A DNA stretch of 64,000 nucleotides from JAJYUU01 sp963822955 (GTDB lineage Bacteria > Actinomycetota > Actinomycetes > Streptosporangiales > Streptosporangiaceae). Below are positions 17,593 through 26,099 of this stretch, one piece after another (within the stretch, counting starts at the first letter, position 1; every line of letters starts with the position of its first letter). The notes under the pieces are model-generated. The model was not told the DNA's origin and did no database searches. It saw only the letters and a program-made list of their open reading frames with translations. A program made the translations under genes and the position numbers. The stretch lies in the NCBI GenBank assembly GCA_963822955.1, contig CAWGJS010000001.1:806001-870000 (forward strand). Reading direction: 5' to 3'.

Positions 17593-19377
17593 ATGACCGA
17601 TAGCGACGGGCCAGCTAGCCAGGCGACGAGCGGCGGCGCACACGAGCAGGCCCTGGCCGGAATCCCGATGCAACGGGTACCCGCGCACCCGGCACTCGTG
17701 CCGCCGGTCGCGGTGGCCGCCGATCCGGTCCCGGCGCGTAGGGACTTCCTGCTCGCGAGTGGCGCGGCCGGCGCTGCCTTAGTCGCCGGCGGCCTGCTGC
17801 GCCCTGCTGCGGTGTCGGCTAGCGCGGTGTCAGCTAGCTCAGGGCCGGCTGGCACGCGGTCGGCGGGCACGGGGTCGGCGCGGCCAGCCTGGCTGTTCGC
17901 ACGGGACACCGCGCCGACCACTGCGGACTGGAACGCGCTGCGCCGCAAGCTGTCCACCCATAAGCTGCTGCGGCCCGGCCAGTCCGGCTACAGCTTCGCG
18001 AAAGAGCTCTTCAGCCCGCAGTACGACTCCCTGATGCCGGCCGGTGTCGCCTACTGCAAGACCAACGCCGATGTCGCCGCCTGCATCAGCTTCGTGTCGA
18101 GGTTCTCACTCGCCGTCCGTGCCCGGTCCGGCGGTCACAGCTACGGAGGCTGGTCCAGTGTCACTGGCGGCCTGATCATCGACGTCTCGGAGATGAACTC
18201 GATGACCTTCGGGACCGGCACGGTCACCGTGGGCACGGGCATCGACCTGATCAACTTCTACGGCGGGCTGGCTGCCCGCGGCCGGGCAGTGCCCGGCGGA
18301 TCCTGCCCGACCGTCGGCATCGCCGGCCTCACACTCGGCGGCGGCGTCGGCGTGCTGTCCCGCATCTACGGGCTGACGTGCGACAATCTCCGCTCACTCG
18401 ACATCGTGACCGCGGATGGCTCCACCCTGACCTGCAATCACACCAGCAACAGGGGCCTGTACTGGGCCAGCCGGGGTGGCGGCGGCGGCAACTTCGGAGT
18501 CGCTACCTCGTTCACGTTCGGCACCCACAACCTCAGCAACATCGTCCTGTTCGCCCTCGGCTGGCCATGGTCGCGGGCCAGCCGCGTGGTGAGCGCCTGG
18601 CAGTCGTGGGCGCCGCACGAGCCGGACGCGCTGTGGTCCAACATGCACTTGTCCGCTGCCTTCGGCGGCCCGCCATCCATCGGTGTCGGTGGCAGCTTCG
18701 TCGGCTCGGTGGCCGGTGCACGCAGAGAGCTCGCCAAGCTCATCCACCTCGTCGGGTCGCCGCCCAGCTTCGAAAATGTCGCCGAGAACACCTTCCTCGA
18801 GGCAATGCTGATCGAGGCTGGCTGCGCGAACGTTTCCGTGCATGCCTGCGACACGCCTCCTGGCGGTAGCCTGCCGCGCGTTCCGTTCTTCGCCAAGTCC
18901 GACTTCTTCACCCGGCCGCTGAATGCCGCGGGAATCCGCGCACTGCTGCGCGGCATCGAGCGGCTGCAGGGCATCAGGGGCGCGTCCGGCGGCGCGGGCA
19001 GCATCGCGTTCGATGCGCTCGGCGGTGCGGTGAACCGCGTCAAGCCAGCCGATACCGCATTCGTGCACCGCAACGCCTTGTGGCTCGCGCAGTACTACAC
19101 CTCGTGGAACTCGCCGGGCTCGCGCGGTGGCGTGGCCAACCAGCGCAGCTGGATTAACTCGTACTACAACGCCGTGCACCCGCATGCCAGCGGGCAGGCC
19201 TATCAGAATTATCCGGACCCGAGCCTGTCGAACTGGCAGCAGGCGTACTACGGCGCGAACTACGCCCGGCTGCAGATGATCAAGACCCAGTACGACCCGA
19301 AGCCACTCTTCACCTTCCCGCAGGCCATCCAGCCGCTGGCGCCCACGGCCTGCAAGGCGGATATCGCGGACTGCTAG
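17593..19377 (+). CDS. Tat-exported FAD-linked oxidase (berberine-bridge-enzyme-like)
   Basis: 594 residues. The twin-arginine motif RRDFLLASGAAGAAL sits about 50 residues in, after an unusually long Ala/Pro-rich leader. The FAD-binding PCMH domain shows RARSGGHSYGGWS (His for covalent flavin), PGGSCPTVGIAGLTLGGGVG and GLTCDNL (Cys for the second covalent bond), so a bicovalently bound FAD is likely. The C-terminus has the BBE motif QAYQNYPDPSLSNW and YYGANYARL. Such enzymes oxidise sugars, alcohols or secondary metabolites; the substrate is unknown. The ATG 17593 follows a G-rich ribosome site. Confidence 0.9.
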   Translation: MTDSDGPASQATSGGAHEQALAGIPMQRVPAHPALVPPVAVAADPVPARRDFLLASGAAGAALVAGGLLRPAAVSASAVSASSGPAGTRSAGTGSARPAWLFARDTAPTTADWNALRRKLSTHKLLRPGQSGYSFAKELFSPQYDSLMPAGVAYCKTNADVAACISFVSRFSLAVRARSGGHSYGGWSSVTGGLIIDVSEMNSMTFGTGTVTVGTGIDLINFYGGLAARGRAVPGGSCPTVGIAGLTLGGGVGVLSRIYGLTCDNLRSLDIVTADGSTLTCNHTSNRGLYWASRGGGGGNFGVATSFTFGTHNLSNIVLFALGWPWSRASRVVSAWQSWAPHEPDALWSNMHLSAAFGGPPSIGVGGSFVGSVAGARRELAKLIHLVGSPPSFENVAENTFLEAMLIEAGCANVSVHACDTPPGGSLPRVPFFAKSDFFTRPLNAAGIRALLRGIERLQGIRGASGGAGSIAFDALGGAVNRVKPADTAFVHRNALWLAQYYTSWNSPGSRGGVANQRSWINSYYNAVHPHASGQAYQNYPDPSLSNWQQAYYGANYARLQMIKTQYDPKPLFTFPQAIQPLAPTACKADIADC

Positions 19378-19410
19378 CCGCCGGCTCCGTGGAGGCAGCT
19401 TGCTCTGCTA

Positions 19411-19448
19411 TTCTAAACTCATCAGTTGTACAACTAGCGGGTTTAGAA
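19411..19448. promoter_or_regulatory. Nested perfect palindrome, probable ArsR-family operator
   Basis: Inner palindrome AGTTGTACAACT (19424-19435) is flanked on both sides by 5-bp spacers and then by outer arms TTCTAAAC (19411-19418) and GTTTAGAA (19441-19448). Both arm pairs are perfect and the spacing is symmetric. It lies 26 bp upstream of the first gene of an operon that encodes an ArsR regulator, which suggests autoregulation. Confidence 0.7.
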
Positions 19449-19473
19449 CCCAGAAGGTCTGGAGGATCCAGCC

Positions 19474-20146
19474 ATGATGGACCTCATATCCGTGCACCGG
19501 CGGTCGCTCGCGGCTGCGCTCAGCGCACTTACGGCTGACCAGTGGCAGGGAGCCTCGCTCTGCGCTGGCTGGACGCATGCGCACGTGCTGGCCCACCTCA
19601 CGATGCCGTTCCGGATTTCCGAGCCGGACTTCATGGCAGGCCTGCAGCGCTGCGGAGGCGATTTCACCAAGTTCTCCGACGAGATCGCCGCGCGCGATAG
19701 CAAGCTCCCGCCGTCCGACCTGGTCGGCGTGCTCCTCGACAACGCGGATACTCCGTGGGCGCCGCCCGGTGGCGGCCTGTCAGGCGCGCTCAGCCACGAT
19801 GTGATCCACGGTCTGGACATCACCTGGCCGCTGTCGTTGCCGCACGAGATCCCGGCTCGCGCCATGACGATCGTGCTCGATGCGATCACCAGCCGGCTGG
19901 AACTCGAGGACGGTGCGACGCGGGCCGGCGAGAATCGACGCCGAGGCCGACCGCGTGACGCTGTTCGGGTTCCCGCTAGCCGGTATCCGGGTGCGTGCCA
20001 CCGACCTCGGCTGGTCTGCCGGGGATGGTGAGGAGCTGGCCGGACGGAGTCGCGACCTGCTGCCGCTGCTTGCTGGCCGCGCCGTTCCCTCTGGACTCTT
20101 CCAGGGCCCGGGTGTTGCGCGGGCATTGTCGCTGGCAGATCGATGA
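19474..20146 (+). pseudogene. Mycothiol-dependent maleylpyruvate isomerase-like (DinB fold) protein, frameshifted
   Basis: N-terminal helices MMDLISVHRRSLAAALSALT, the CAGWTHAHVLAHLT block (metal-His region of the DinB/MDMPI fold) and DVIHGLDITWPL are in one frame; the C-terminal beta part, LFGFPLAGIRVRATDLGWS and DLLPLLAGR, is in the next. One extra base somewhere in about 19905-19930 rejoins them into a protein of about 223 residues. The corrected gene ends with TGA overlapping the ATG of the ArsR gene, which supports reading it as one gene. Ribosome site GGAGG precedes the ATG. Enzymatic role unknown. Confidence 0.75.
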
Positions 20147-20568
20147 CCGCAACGGCCACCGATGAGCTCACCCGCACGTTCGCGGCGCTCGCGGATCCGA
20201 CCCGGCGTGCGATCCTGACCAGGCTCGCCGCAGGCGAGGCGACGGTCGGCCAGCTGGCGGAGCCGTTCGCGCTGACGCAGCAGGCGATCTCCAAGCACAT
20301 CAAGGTCCTCGAGCAAGCCGGGCTGGTCTCTCGGTCGCGCGCGGCGCAGGCCCGGCCGTGCCGGATCGACCCGGCCAGGTTCGATGTCGCAGCCGAGTGG
20401 ATCGGCCGACACCGCCAGGTCTGGCATGAGCGGTACAACCGGCTCGATCAGCACCTGGCCGACCTGCAGGCCGCTGTCACGGAAGCTGACGATCCGGCGA
20501 GCGGACCGCAGCCTCCAGATGACACAGCCGGAGGCTCCCAGATGACCGAGCCGGAGGCTCCCAGATGA
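20143..20568 (+). CDS. ArsR-family transcriptional regulator
   Basis: 141 residues. ALADPTRRAILTRLAAGEATVGQLAEPFALTQQAISKHIKVLEQAGLVSR is a complete winged-helix ArsR/SdpR-type HTH; RIDPARFDVAAEWI and the final WHERYNRLDQHLADL helix are typical of the subgroup paired with SRPBCC proteins. No metal-binding CxC is present, so it is unlikely to be a metal sensor. Coupled by ATGA overlaps on both sides. The last residues are encoded by a 23-bp tandem duplication. It probably binds the palindrome at 19411-19448. Confidence 0.88.
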   Translation: MTATATDELTRTFAALADPTRRAILTRLAAGEATVGQLAEPFALTQQAISKHIKVLEQAGLVSRSRAAQARPCRIDPARFDVAAEWIGRHRQVWHERYNRLDQHLADLQAAVTEADDPASGPQPPDDTAGGSQMTEPEAPR

Positions 20569-20572
20569 CACA
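20527..20572 (+). repeat. 23-bp tandem duplication at the arsR/SRPBCC junction
   Basis: The 20-bp string GCCGGAGGCTCCCAGATGAC occurs at 20527-20546 and again at 20550-20569, a period of 23 bp. It holds a GGAGG ribosome site and an ATG in each copy. Only the second ATG (20565) opens the SRPBCC frame; the first reads in the ArsR frame. Confidence 0.85.
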
Positions 20573-21014
20573 GCCCGGCGAGTTCACCTACCGGCGCACC
20601 CATCGTGCGAGCCCGGAACTGCTGTTCGACTGCATGACCCAGCCCGAGCACCTCAGCCGCTTCTGGGGTCCGGACGGGATGACCACGCCGATGGACGGCA
20701 TCACGGTGGACCTGCGGCCCGGCGGCCGGTTCGAGACCGTGATGGTCAGCACGGCAGACGGCAGCCAGTACACGATGCACGCGGTGTTCCTGGCCGTCGA
20801 ACGGCCCGTGCGGCTGGCGTGGGAGGAGCCAGCTGTCGAGGGCGGCATGGTTACCACCATTACCTTCACCGACCTCGGCGACGGCCGCACGGAGGTCGTC
20901 ACGCATCAGAGCAACGTGCCGGAAGCATTTGCAAGCCCGCAGGCTCGGATGGGCTTCGAGACGAGCTTGCGCCGGTTTGACGACTACGTCGCAGCGCTCG
21001 CCAGCGGGGGCTAG
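20565..21014 (+). CDS. SRPBCC (AHSA1-like) protein
   Basis: 149 residues of the START/Bet v 1-like fold with a hydrophobic ligand pocket. FTYRRTHRASPELLFDCMTQPEHLSRFWGP, DLRPGGRFE and the closing GFETSLRRFDDYVA helix are diagnostic. Pairs of this kind with an ArsR regulator are widespread; the ligand is unknown. The start overlaps the ArsR stop (ATGA) and is preceded by a repeated GGAGG. Confidence 0.87.
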   Translation: MTQPGEFTYRRTHRASPELLFDCMTQPEHLSRFWGPDGMTTPMDGITVDLRPGGRFETVMVSTADGSQYTMHAVFLAVERPVRLAWEEPAVEGGMVTTITFTDLGDGRTEVVTHQSNVPEAFASPQARMGFETSLRRFDDYVAALASGG

Positions 21015-21153
21015 ACCGTAGCCGCGCTACCGGGCCGGACGGGTTACTGACGCCAGGCAATTGCGCCGTTCCGGTTGAAGAGCCAGTTGCGCTGTGCTGC
21101 GCTTTAGGTTGTCAAGTGGGCGTGTTGCGTCTTGCGCCCGTGGGGTGTGCCGA

Positions 21154-22476
21154 ATGGCAGAGGACCACCGTGAGCCGCAGGATCGGCCCGGCGGTTTGCC
21201 GCGGCGCGTTCCGGGAGCCCTCGGGCGCACACCAGGACAGGTTCGCCGCGGCTTCCTCCCAGTGCGCCGAGCGGAATCTCTAGCTCCCCCTGGAGCGCCG
21301 CCGCCGAGCCAGCCACCGTCCGAGCCCGCGGCGCCAGTGCCTGCGGCGCCCTCTCCCCCAGCCACCGCGCCCTCTGCCAACGCGATGGCGTCGTCGGCTG
21401 CCAAGCTGCTGCGCGCGACCGCCGAGTCCAACCGGACCGCGCTCACGTCCGCGGCTGCCCGGGAACTGGCCAACCTGACCCGGCAGCGGGTCGTCCTCCC
21501 GCAGTCGCCCAGCAGCGCTGCAGCGCAACCTCCGGCTCCCGCAACAGCCCCCCGACCGGCCGCCCCGGCCACAGCCCCCCGCCGCCGCGCCCGATCCGCG
21601 AGACGCTGGCAGCTCACCGGCGTGCTGCTCGCACTCGCGGTCGTCGCTGGCTCGGTCGCAATCGCGATGGCCATCCGGCACAGTCCGGCCGCCAGCACCA
21701 GCCGCACCACGCGCGACTCAGGCAGCAAGCAGATCGGTGCCGCGAGCGCCATCCGCGGTCAGGCCGCCGTGTGGGTAGCCAGCCAGGTCGGCCGGAACAT
21801 CGAGATCGCCTGTGATGCTGCTACATGCTCTGACCTGGCACAGCACGGCTTCCCGCCGGGCAATCTCAACGTGCTTCAGCCCACCGCGCCTGATCCCTAC
21901 GGCTCGGAACTGGTGATCGCGACCGCCGCCGTGCGCAGCCAGTTCGGCAGCAAGCTAGCGACCGTCTATGCGCCCGAAGTTCTTGCCAGCTTTGGCGCCG
22001 GCGTGGACCGGATCGACGTCCGCCTCGTCGCGGCGAATGGGCCGACCGCCTTCGAGCGCGCGCTGCAAGCGGATCTGCTGGCCAGGAAATCCTCGGGCAC
22101 TGAGCTGCTGCGGAATCCGAGGATTGTCACATCGGCCGCCGACCGCGCGCAGCTACGCGCGGGCCAGGTTGACTTGAGGCTGCTGACGACGCTCGCGTTC
22201 ATGACCGGCGAGCGGCACCTGAACATCGTGGACTTCGGCAGCATTGCGCCGGGAGCCAGTCCTGGAGTGCCCCTGCGCTTCGCCGACTTGGCCGAGACCG
22301 ACCCGGCCGCCCGGATGAAATCCGCTGCGTACGTGCGCGCCCTGCTCACCCTGGTGCACGCCGAGCAGCCACCGTACGTTGCGCTGAGTGTCGGACCGGT
22401 CCGGCTGAGCACGGGCCAGACCGTCATGCGGATTGAGTTCGCCTCGCCCAGCCCGTCAGGCTTGCTGTCCTCCTGA
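21154..22476 (+). CDS. Unrecognised single-pass membrane protein with Pro/Ala-rich region
   Basis: 440 residues. I do not recognise the family. The first 150 residues are basic, then Pro/Ala-rich and probably disordered, with a short helix AAARELANLTRQRVVLP. One membrane helix, LTGVLLALAVVAGSVAIAMA, follows at about 165-185, so most of the C-terminal half is likely outside. That half begins VWVASQVGRNIEIACDAATC (two close Cys, possible disulfide) and has alternating beta and helix segments such as PYGSELVIATAAVRSQFG and HLNIVDFG. ATG 21154 was chosen over an upstream ATG because relevant composition begins there; no strong ribosome site decides it. Confidence 0.6.
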   Translation: MAEDHREPQDRPGGLPRRVPGALGRTPGQVRRGFLPVRRAESLAPPGAPPPSQPPSEPAAPVPAAPSPPATAPSANAMASSAAKLLRATAESNRTALTSAAARELANLTRQRVVLPQSPSSAAAQPPAPATAPRPAAPATAPRRRARSARRWQLTGVLLALAVVAGSVAIAMAIRHSPAASTSRTTRDSGSKQIGAASAIRGQAAVWVASQVGRNIEIACDAATCSDLAQHGFPPGNLNVLQPTAPDPYGSELVIATAAVRSQFGSKLATVYAPEVLASFGAGVDRIDVRLVAANGPTAFERALQADLLARKSSGTELLRNPRIVTSAADRAQLRAGQVDLRLLTTLAFMTGERHLNIVDFGSIAPGASPGVPLRFADLAETDPAARMKSAAYVRALLTLVHAEQPPYVALSVGPVRLSTGQTVMRIEFASPSPSGLLSS

Positions 22477-22500
22477 CCGGGCTGTCCTCCTGACCGGGCT
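22465..22500 (+). repeat. 17-bp tandem repeat over a stop codon
   Basis: CTGTCCTCCTGACCGGG occurs twice in a row (22465-22481, 22482-22498), followed by a third partial copy. The first unit contains the TGA stop of the preceding gene, so the repeat extends over its 3' end. Confidence 0.85.
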
Positions 22501-22537
22501 GTCGTGCTGAGGAGCCGGCGGAAGCGGCTGCCCGCAG

Positions 22538-22963
22538 CTACTCGATCCGGGCCGTGATCGGCGTTGGCAGCTCGACTGTCCGGCCCACTGTGCACAGCCG
22601 GTCGTGCGACCGCTTGACGGCCTCTGGCAGCACGGCTCGAGCCTCGTCGCCGGACGGTCCGGCCGGGAACGTAATCCGGTAGGTAATCTCCACGTTCGTC
22701 AGGTGGTTGCCGCCCTCATCGCGCACCTTGTCGGCCTCAACGGCGATTCGGAACGTCTCTGGCTCGGCCCGGCGTGAGGTCAGGATGTCGACGTCGATCG
22801 CGGTGCAGCCGCCGAGCGCGACTAGCAGCAGCTCCGTCGGAGTGAACTCCTCGTCGCCGCCCGTCCCGAACGCGATCCGGCCGCCACGAGAGTTGACCGC
22901 GGCGAACCGGCCCGGCGCAACGCGTTCGACGGTGAGGCTTCGGTGCACAGATTCAGTCGCCAT
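22538..22963 (-). CDS. OsmC-family peroxidase-like protein
   Basis: 141 residues. OsmC/Ohr proteins reduce organic hydroperoxides with two Cys. FTPTELLLVALGGCTAIDVDI holds the first conserved Cys; the second is in HDRLCTVGRTVEL. The spacing and the ITYRITFPAG strand fit the OsmC subgroup rather than Ohr. The ATG 22963 begins MATESVHRSL; an upstream extension overlaps the next gene's start region and is not supported. Diverges from the lipoprotein pseudogene. Confidence 0.87.
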   Translation of the reverse strand: MATESVHRSLTVERVAPGRFAAVNSRGGRIAFGTGGDEEFTPTELLLVALGGCTAIDVDILTSRRAEPETFRIAVEADKVRDEGGNHLTNVEITYRITFPAGPSGDEARAVLPEAVKRSHDRLCTVGRTVELPTPITARIE

Positions 22964-23029
22964 ACCCACACGATGCCAGACGGCAGCCCCAGCTCCCAAC
23001 CGCGCGCACCGCGCGCGCGTCTGAAGGGC

Positions 23030-23909
23030 ATGAGGTGCCATCTCGGGAAAGGAGTGCTGGCGCTAGCCGCGGCGGGCGCGCTCGTCAGCCTGCCCGGCTG
23101 CGGCGGGCAGCAGCACCACTCCGGCCACGCCTACGCGGCGGCTCGCCTGCGCCACACCGCCGCGCCTGCTTCCGGCGCCCTGGCGCGACGGAACAGGTCA
23201 GGTAGCCCGCTATCAGCCGGCCCTGCCCTGGCCGCCTCCCACCTGATGGACCTGACCTGGCTCAACAATCAGCGCGGCTGGGCGCTGGCCCTGCTGCCCT
23301 TAGCGGGCTCAGTTGTCCGGATCGTCTACGACCACACGGCTGCCCCGGCCCCTGCAACCGCACCGTGCAGGAGGGCGCCGCCGGTTCCGGCTCCTGGCGC
23401 ACGCTGTCCGCTGGCAGCGGCTACTGGACCCGTGCGGCGGCGCCGGTGCGAGTACGCGTGCGGCTGCCGCGAATGTCGGCCGGACCCAGGGGTTACCTGG
23501 CGGAGTTGTGCGACTCGCTCTCCGGCACCGGCCGCGCGTTCATCCGCACGTCCGACGACTATGGCTCTGGCTGGGGCACGCGGCGGACGGTTCCGTCGGG
23601 ATGCAACTGCTGGCGACGCCCAGACCTGGACGTCTGGTGCTGGCCACCGGGGGCGTCAGTGGCAGCGGCCCGTTCACCTACCGCCTGGACGTCTCCGGCG
23701 ATAACGGGCTGCACTGGACGCCGGTCGTGACCGCCATGACGCAGGTCAGCCCGGATGCAGCCCTGCCACCCGTCCTGGCCTTCGCCGGATCGAGATTCGG
23801 CTGGCGGGCCGGTAACGGCCGAGACGTCTGGATCACCCGCGATGGCGGCCTGGATTGGCTACGGCGCGCGTTTCCCGGTTCGCACAACCGCGAACCTCAC
23901 CAAATCTGA
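23030..23909 (+). pseudogene. Lipoprotein with sialidase/BNR-like repeats, at least two frameshifts
   Basis: The start MRCHLGKGVLALAAAGALVS followed by LPGCGG is a lipoprotein signal with lipobox Cys. HLMDLTWLNNQRGWAL is typical of actinobacterial beta-propeller 'exo-alpha-sialidase' proteins. The frame is then lost near 23298-23302; the middle (GAAGSGSWRTLSAGSGYW, GRAFIRTSDDYGSGWG) is in a second frame and, after another break near 23591-23602, the end (LLATPRPGRLVLATGG, FTYRLDVSGDNGLHW, RDVWITRDGGLDW) is in a third. Both breaks look like a missing base. The repeated SxDxGxxW boxes support the beta-propeller call. Likely an extracytoplasmic binding protein, if functional. Confidence 0.7.
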
Positions 23910-24009
23910 CATACAGCGCTCACTCAGATACGAGCGGTAACCTGAGTGCGGGACGGGGTGTTCCTGAGACGGGTGGACCGTAAGAGCACCGGCAAGGAGT
24001 TGATCTCCG
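23906..24009 (+). promoter_or_regulatory. Leader with stem-loop before the DUF5666-like gene
   Basis: CACTCAG (23921-23927) and CTGAGTG (23942-23948) form a perfect 7-bp stem with a 14-nt loop. CTGACA at 23906-23911 with TACGAG 17 bp downstream could be a weak -35/-10 pair, partly inside the stem. Ribosome site AAGGAG lies at 23994-23999. No known riboswitch class was recognised. Confidence 0.35.
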
Positions 24010-24630
24010 ATGTCGTCTGAACTTCTGTCACGCCACGAGCCCCGCGAGTACCCGGCCAGCAGGCGACCTCGGTTCTGGCCGTCCTGCATCATCGCCGGAG
24101 CGGCGGCAGTGGCGCTGCTCAGCGGGGCCGGCATCGCCAGCGCCGCAACTGCGTCCGGCCGGCCGGGTGATGCGGCCGGGCCGGTCGGCTCCCAGGCAGC
24201 GGCCGCGTCCCAGCTAACGGCCGCGTCCCGGATGCTGTCGCCGTCCGCTGATCACCCTGGCGCCGGCCCATTCGGCGATATGGACGGCTACGGGCCAGGC
24301 GGGCGAATGCCGCTGCATGCGCAGGTTGTGCTAGCGAAGCCCGGCGGCGGCTACCAGACGGTCGACTTCCAGAACGGAACTGTCACCAAGGTAGACGCGG
24401 GGTCCATCACGCTGAAGAGCGCCGACGGCTTCACGCAGACATACGCAGTCAACAGCTCGACCATCGTCAGCGCGAGCCGCGACGGCATCAGCTCGGTCAA
24501 GACGGGCAATGACAGTGTGCTGATTGCCACCGTCAGCGGGCATACGGCCACGGCTGTCAAGATTATCGACATCACGCTGCTGATCCACAGCCACCAGCAG
24601 TTCGGGTTCGGTCCGGCTACGCACCCCTAG
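24010..24630 (+). CDS. Exported DUF5666-like protein
   Basis: 206 residues. A membrane-spanning signal (CIIAGAAAVALLSGAGIASA) is followed by an Ala/Ser-rich spacer and a Gly/Met-rich part, then the domain FQNGTVTKVDAGSITLKSADG, QTYAVNSSTIVSA, which has the alternating strand pattern of DUF5666 beta-barrel proteins. The end has a His/Gln-rich tail (IHSHQQFGFG). Function unknown. Its TAG stop and the TAG of the facing gene share the palindrome CTAG at 24627-24630. Confidence 0.75.
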   Translation: MSSELLSRHEPREYPASRRPRFWPSCIIAGAAAVALLSGAGIASAATASGRPGDAAGPVGSQAAAASQLTAASRMLSPSADHPGAGPFGDMDGYGPGGRMPLHAQVVLAKPGGGYQTVDFQNGTVTKVDAGSITLKSADGFTQTYAVNSSTIVSASRDGISSVKTGNDSVLIATVSGHTATAVKIIDITLLIHSHQQFGFGPATHP

Positions 24631-26096
24631 CGAGCTGACGCCGGGCCGACCGTCAGCGACCTGACGAAGTCGGCGATCTGCCGGAGCGTGCTGCACTCGC
24701 GCACCTGGGAACACCACGGCGCGTATCTCGACATCACCGAGTCACCCTGGTTCCAGTACCGCCGGGGTTCCGGGTTGAGCCAGTACAGCTTCCCGACTCG
24801 GTCACTGAGTTCGGCGAGCGCGCCGACGGCCGGATCGAGGTAATTCGTGCGCGCGTCGCCGACGACCAGGACCACAGTGCGGCGCGAGAACTGGCCCGCG
24901 TAGTCGCGCGCGAAGTCTTGCAGCACGTGGCCGTAGTCCGAGCTGCCGTTCCACCGGACGGCACCGCGCGCCGCCTCGGCCTGAGTGAGCTGCCGGCAGG
25001 CTGAGCGTGCCTCGCTGACCAGCTCAGTGATTTCCGACAGGCCGTCGACGAACGAGAACGCGCGAAGCCTGCTGCGCCGGCTGTCGAGCGCGATCAGCAA
25101 GTTGAGCGTGAACCGGGAGAAGGTCGCGACCGAGCCCGACACATCGCAGAGCACGACGATCTCCGGCTTCGGCGGCGGCTTCGGCTCGGTGCCGATGCGG
25201 AACGGCACGCCGCCAGTGCCCATCGCCAGGTGCAGCGTCCGGCGGACCGAGAGCCGCCGCTTGCGGTACTCCTGCTGCGCCAGGATCTTGCTCAGCTGAT
25301 GCGCGAGCGGCCCGATCGAGGCCATCATCGCCTCCCGCTCGGCTGCGGATGCAGTCGCTATGTCGACATCCTCGGCCAGGCGGATCCGCAAGGTCTTGCT
25401 GACCGCGCGGGCGCCACGGTCGGCGACGAGCGCGCGGCGGATCGCTGCCTGCAGTTCATCTCTGAAGCGCTGCACCGCGCGGTCCGCCTCGGCGCGCTCG
25501 AGCCGCTCGGAGATAGCCGCAGACCTGGCACGGGCGTTCCAGCCACCGCCCGATCCGCCACCGCCCCCGGCGCCCTCTCCCCCATCGCCGCCCGGACCGT
25601 GACCCGCACCCCGGTCGCCTCCACCACCGGGCTGGCCAGCCATGGCAGCCAGCAGCTCGGCTCGGATGCCATCGAGGTCGGCTGCCTCGCTCGCCGCGAT
25701 CATGGCGAACACCCCGGCAACTGGGGCGCCCGGCTGAAGCGCCGCGAAGCGCCGAACGTACTCATCGGCGAGCTGCCTGAGCACCGCCGAGTCCGCCGAC
25801 CTGATGGCCGCGCGGAGCGCGGCAGCCAGCTCGGCATCGGTCAGGCTGGCGAACGGCCCTGGGTCTGACGGCCCCGTTCCCCCGAAGTGAAGGTTGAACA
25901 GGACGTTGAACGCGTCGAGATGCTCGGTGCGCTTGACGAGGGCGCATTGCAGCGCCGACCGCACCACCTCGAGATCTGCCAGCGGAATGCTGGCCAGGGC
26001 GCGGGCCGCGTCCAGGTGCTCCCCCACCGAGACGCCGACGCCGACCGTCCGCAGTTCGTCGACCAGCGTGGTGAGTGCGGCATCCTGGCCCGGCAT
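24627..26096 (-). CDS. VWA-domain protein, CoxE-like
   Basis: 489 residues. The C-terminal von Willebrand A domain starts EIVVLCDVSGSVATFSRFTL, with the metal-binding DxSxS, and contains RTVVLVVGDARTNY; the N-terminal half is helical with an acidic/Gly-rich linker (about residues 150-185). CoxE proteins pair with a MoxR-type ATPase (CoxD) in maturation of CO-dehydrogenase-type molybdenum enzymes. Here the ATPase gene lies 3 nt upstream in the same direction, which fits. The cognate enzyme could be the coxLSM operon 11 kb away (inference). Confidence 0.83.
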   Translation of the reverse strand: MPGQDAALTTLVDELRTVGVGVSVGEHLDAARALASIPLADLEVVRSALQCALVKRTEHLDAFNVLFNLHFGGTGPSDPGPFASLTDAELAAALRAAIRSADSAVLRQLADEYVRRFAALQPGAPVAGVFAMIAASEAADLDGIRAELLAAMAGQPGGGGDRGAGHGPGGDGGEGAGGGGGSGGGWNARARSAAISERLERAEADRAVQRFRDELQAAIRRALVADRGARAVSKTLRIRLAEDVDIATASAAEREAMMASIGPLAHQLSKILAQQEYRKRRLSVRRTLHLAMGTGGVPFRIGTEPKPPPKPEIVVLCDVSGSVATFSRFTLNLLIALDSRRSRLRAFSFVDGLSEITELVSEARSACRQLTQAEAARGAVRWNGSSDYGHVLQDFARDYAGQFSRRTVVLVVGDARTNYLDPAVGALAELSDRVGKLYWLNPEPRRYWNQGDSVMSRYAPWCSQVRECSTLRQIADFVRSLTVGPASAR

Positions 26097-26099
26097 CGC

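Noticed and set aside
17593..24630. Possible secondary-metabolite cluster around the BBE-like oxidase
   Set aside because: No synthase, carrier, NRPS/PKS or terpene gene in the neighbourhood; neighbours are stress and unknown genes.
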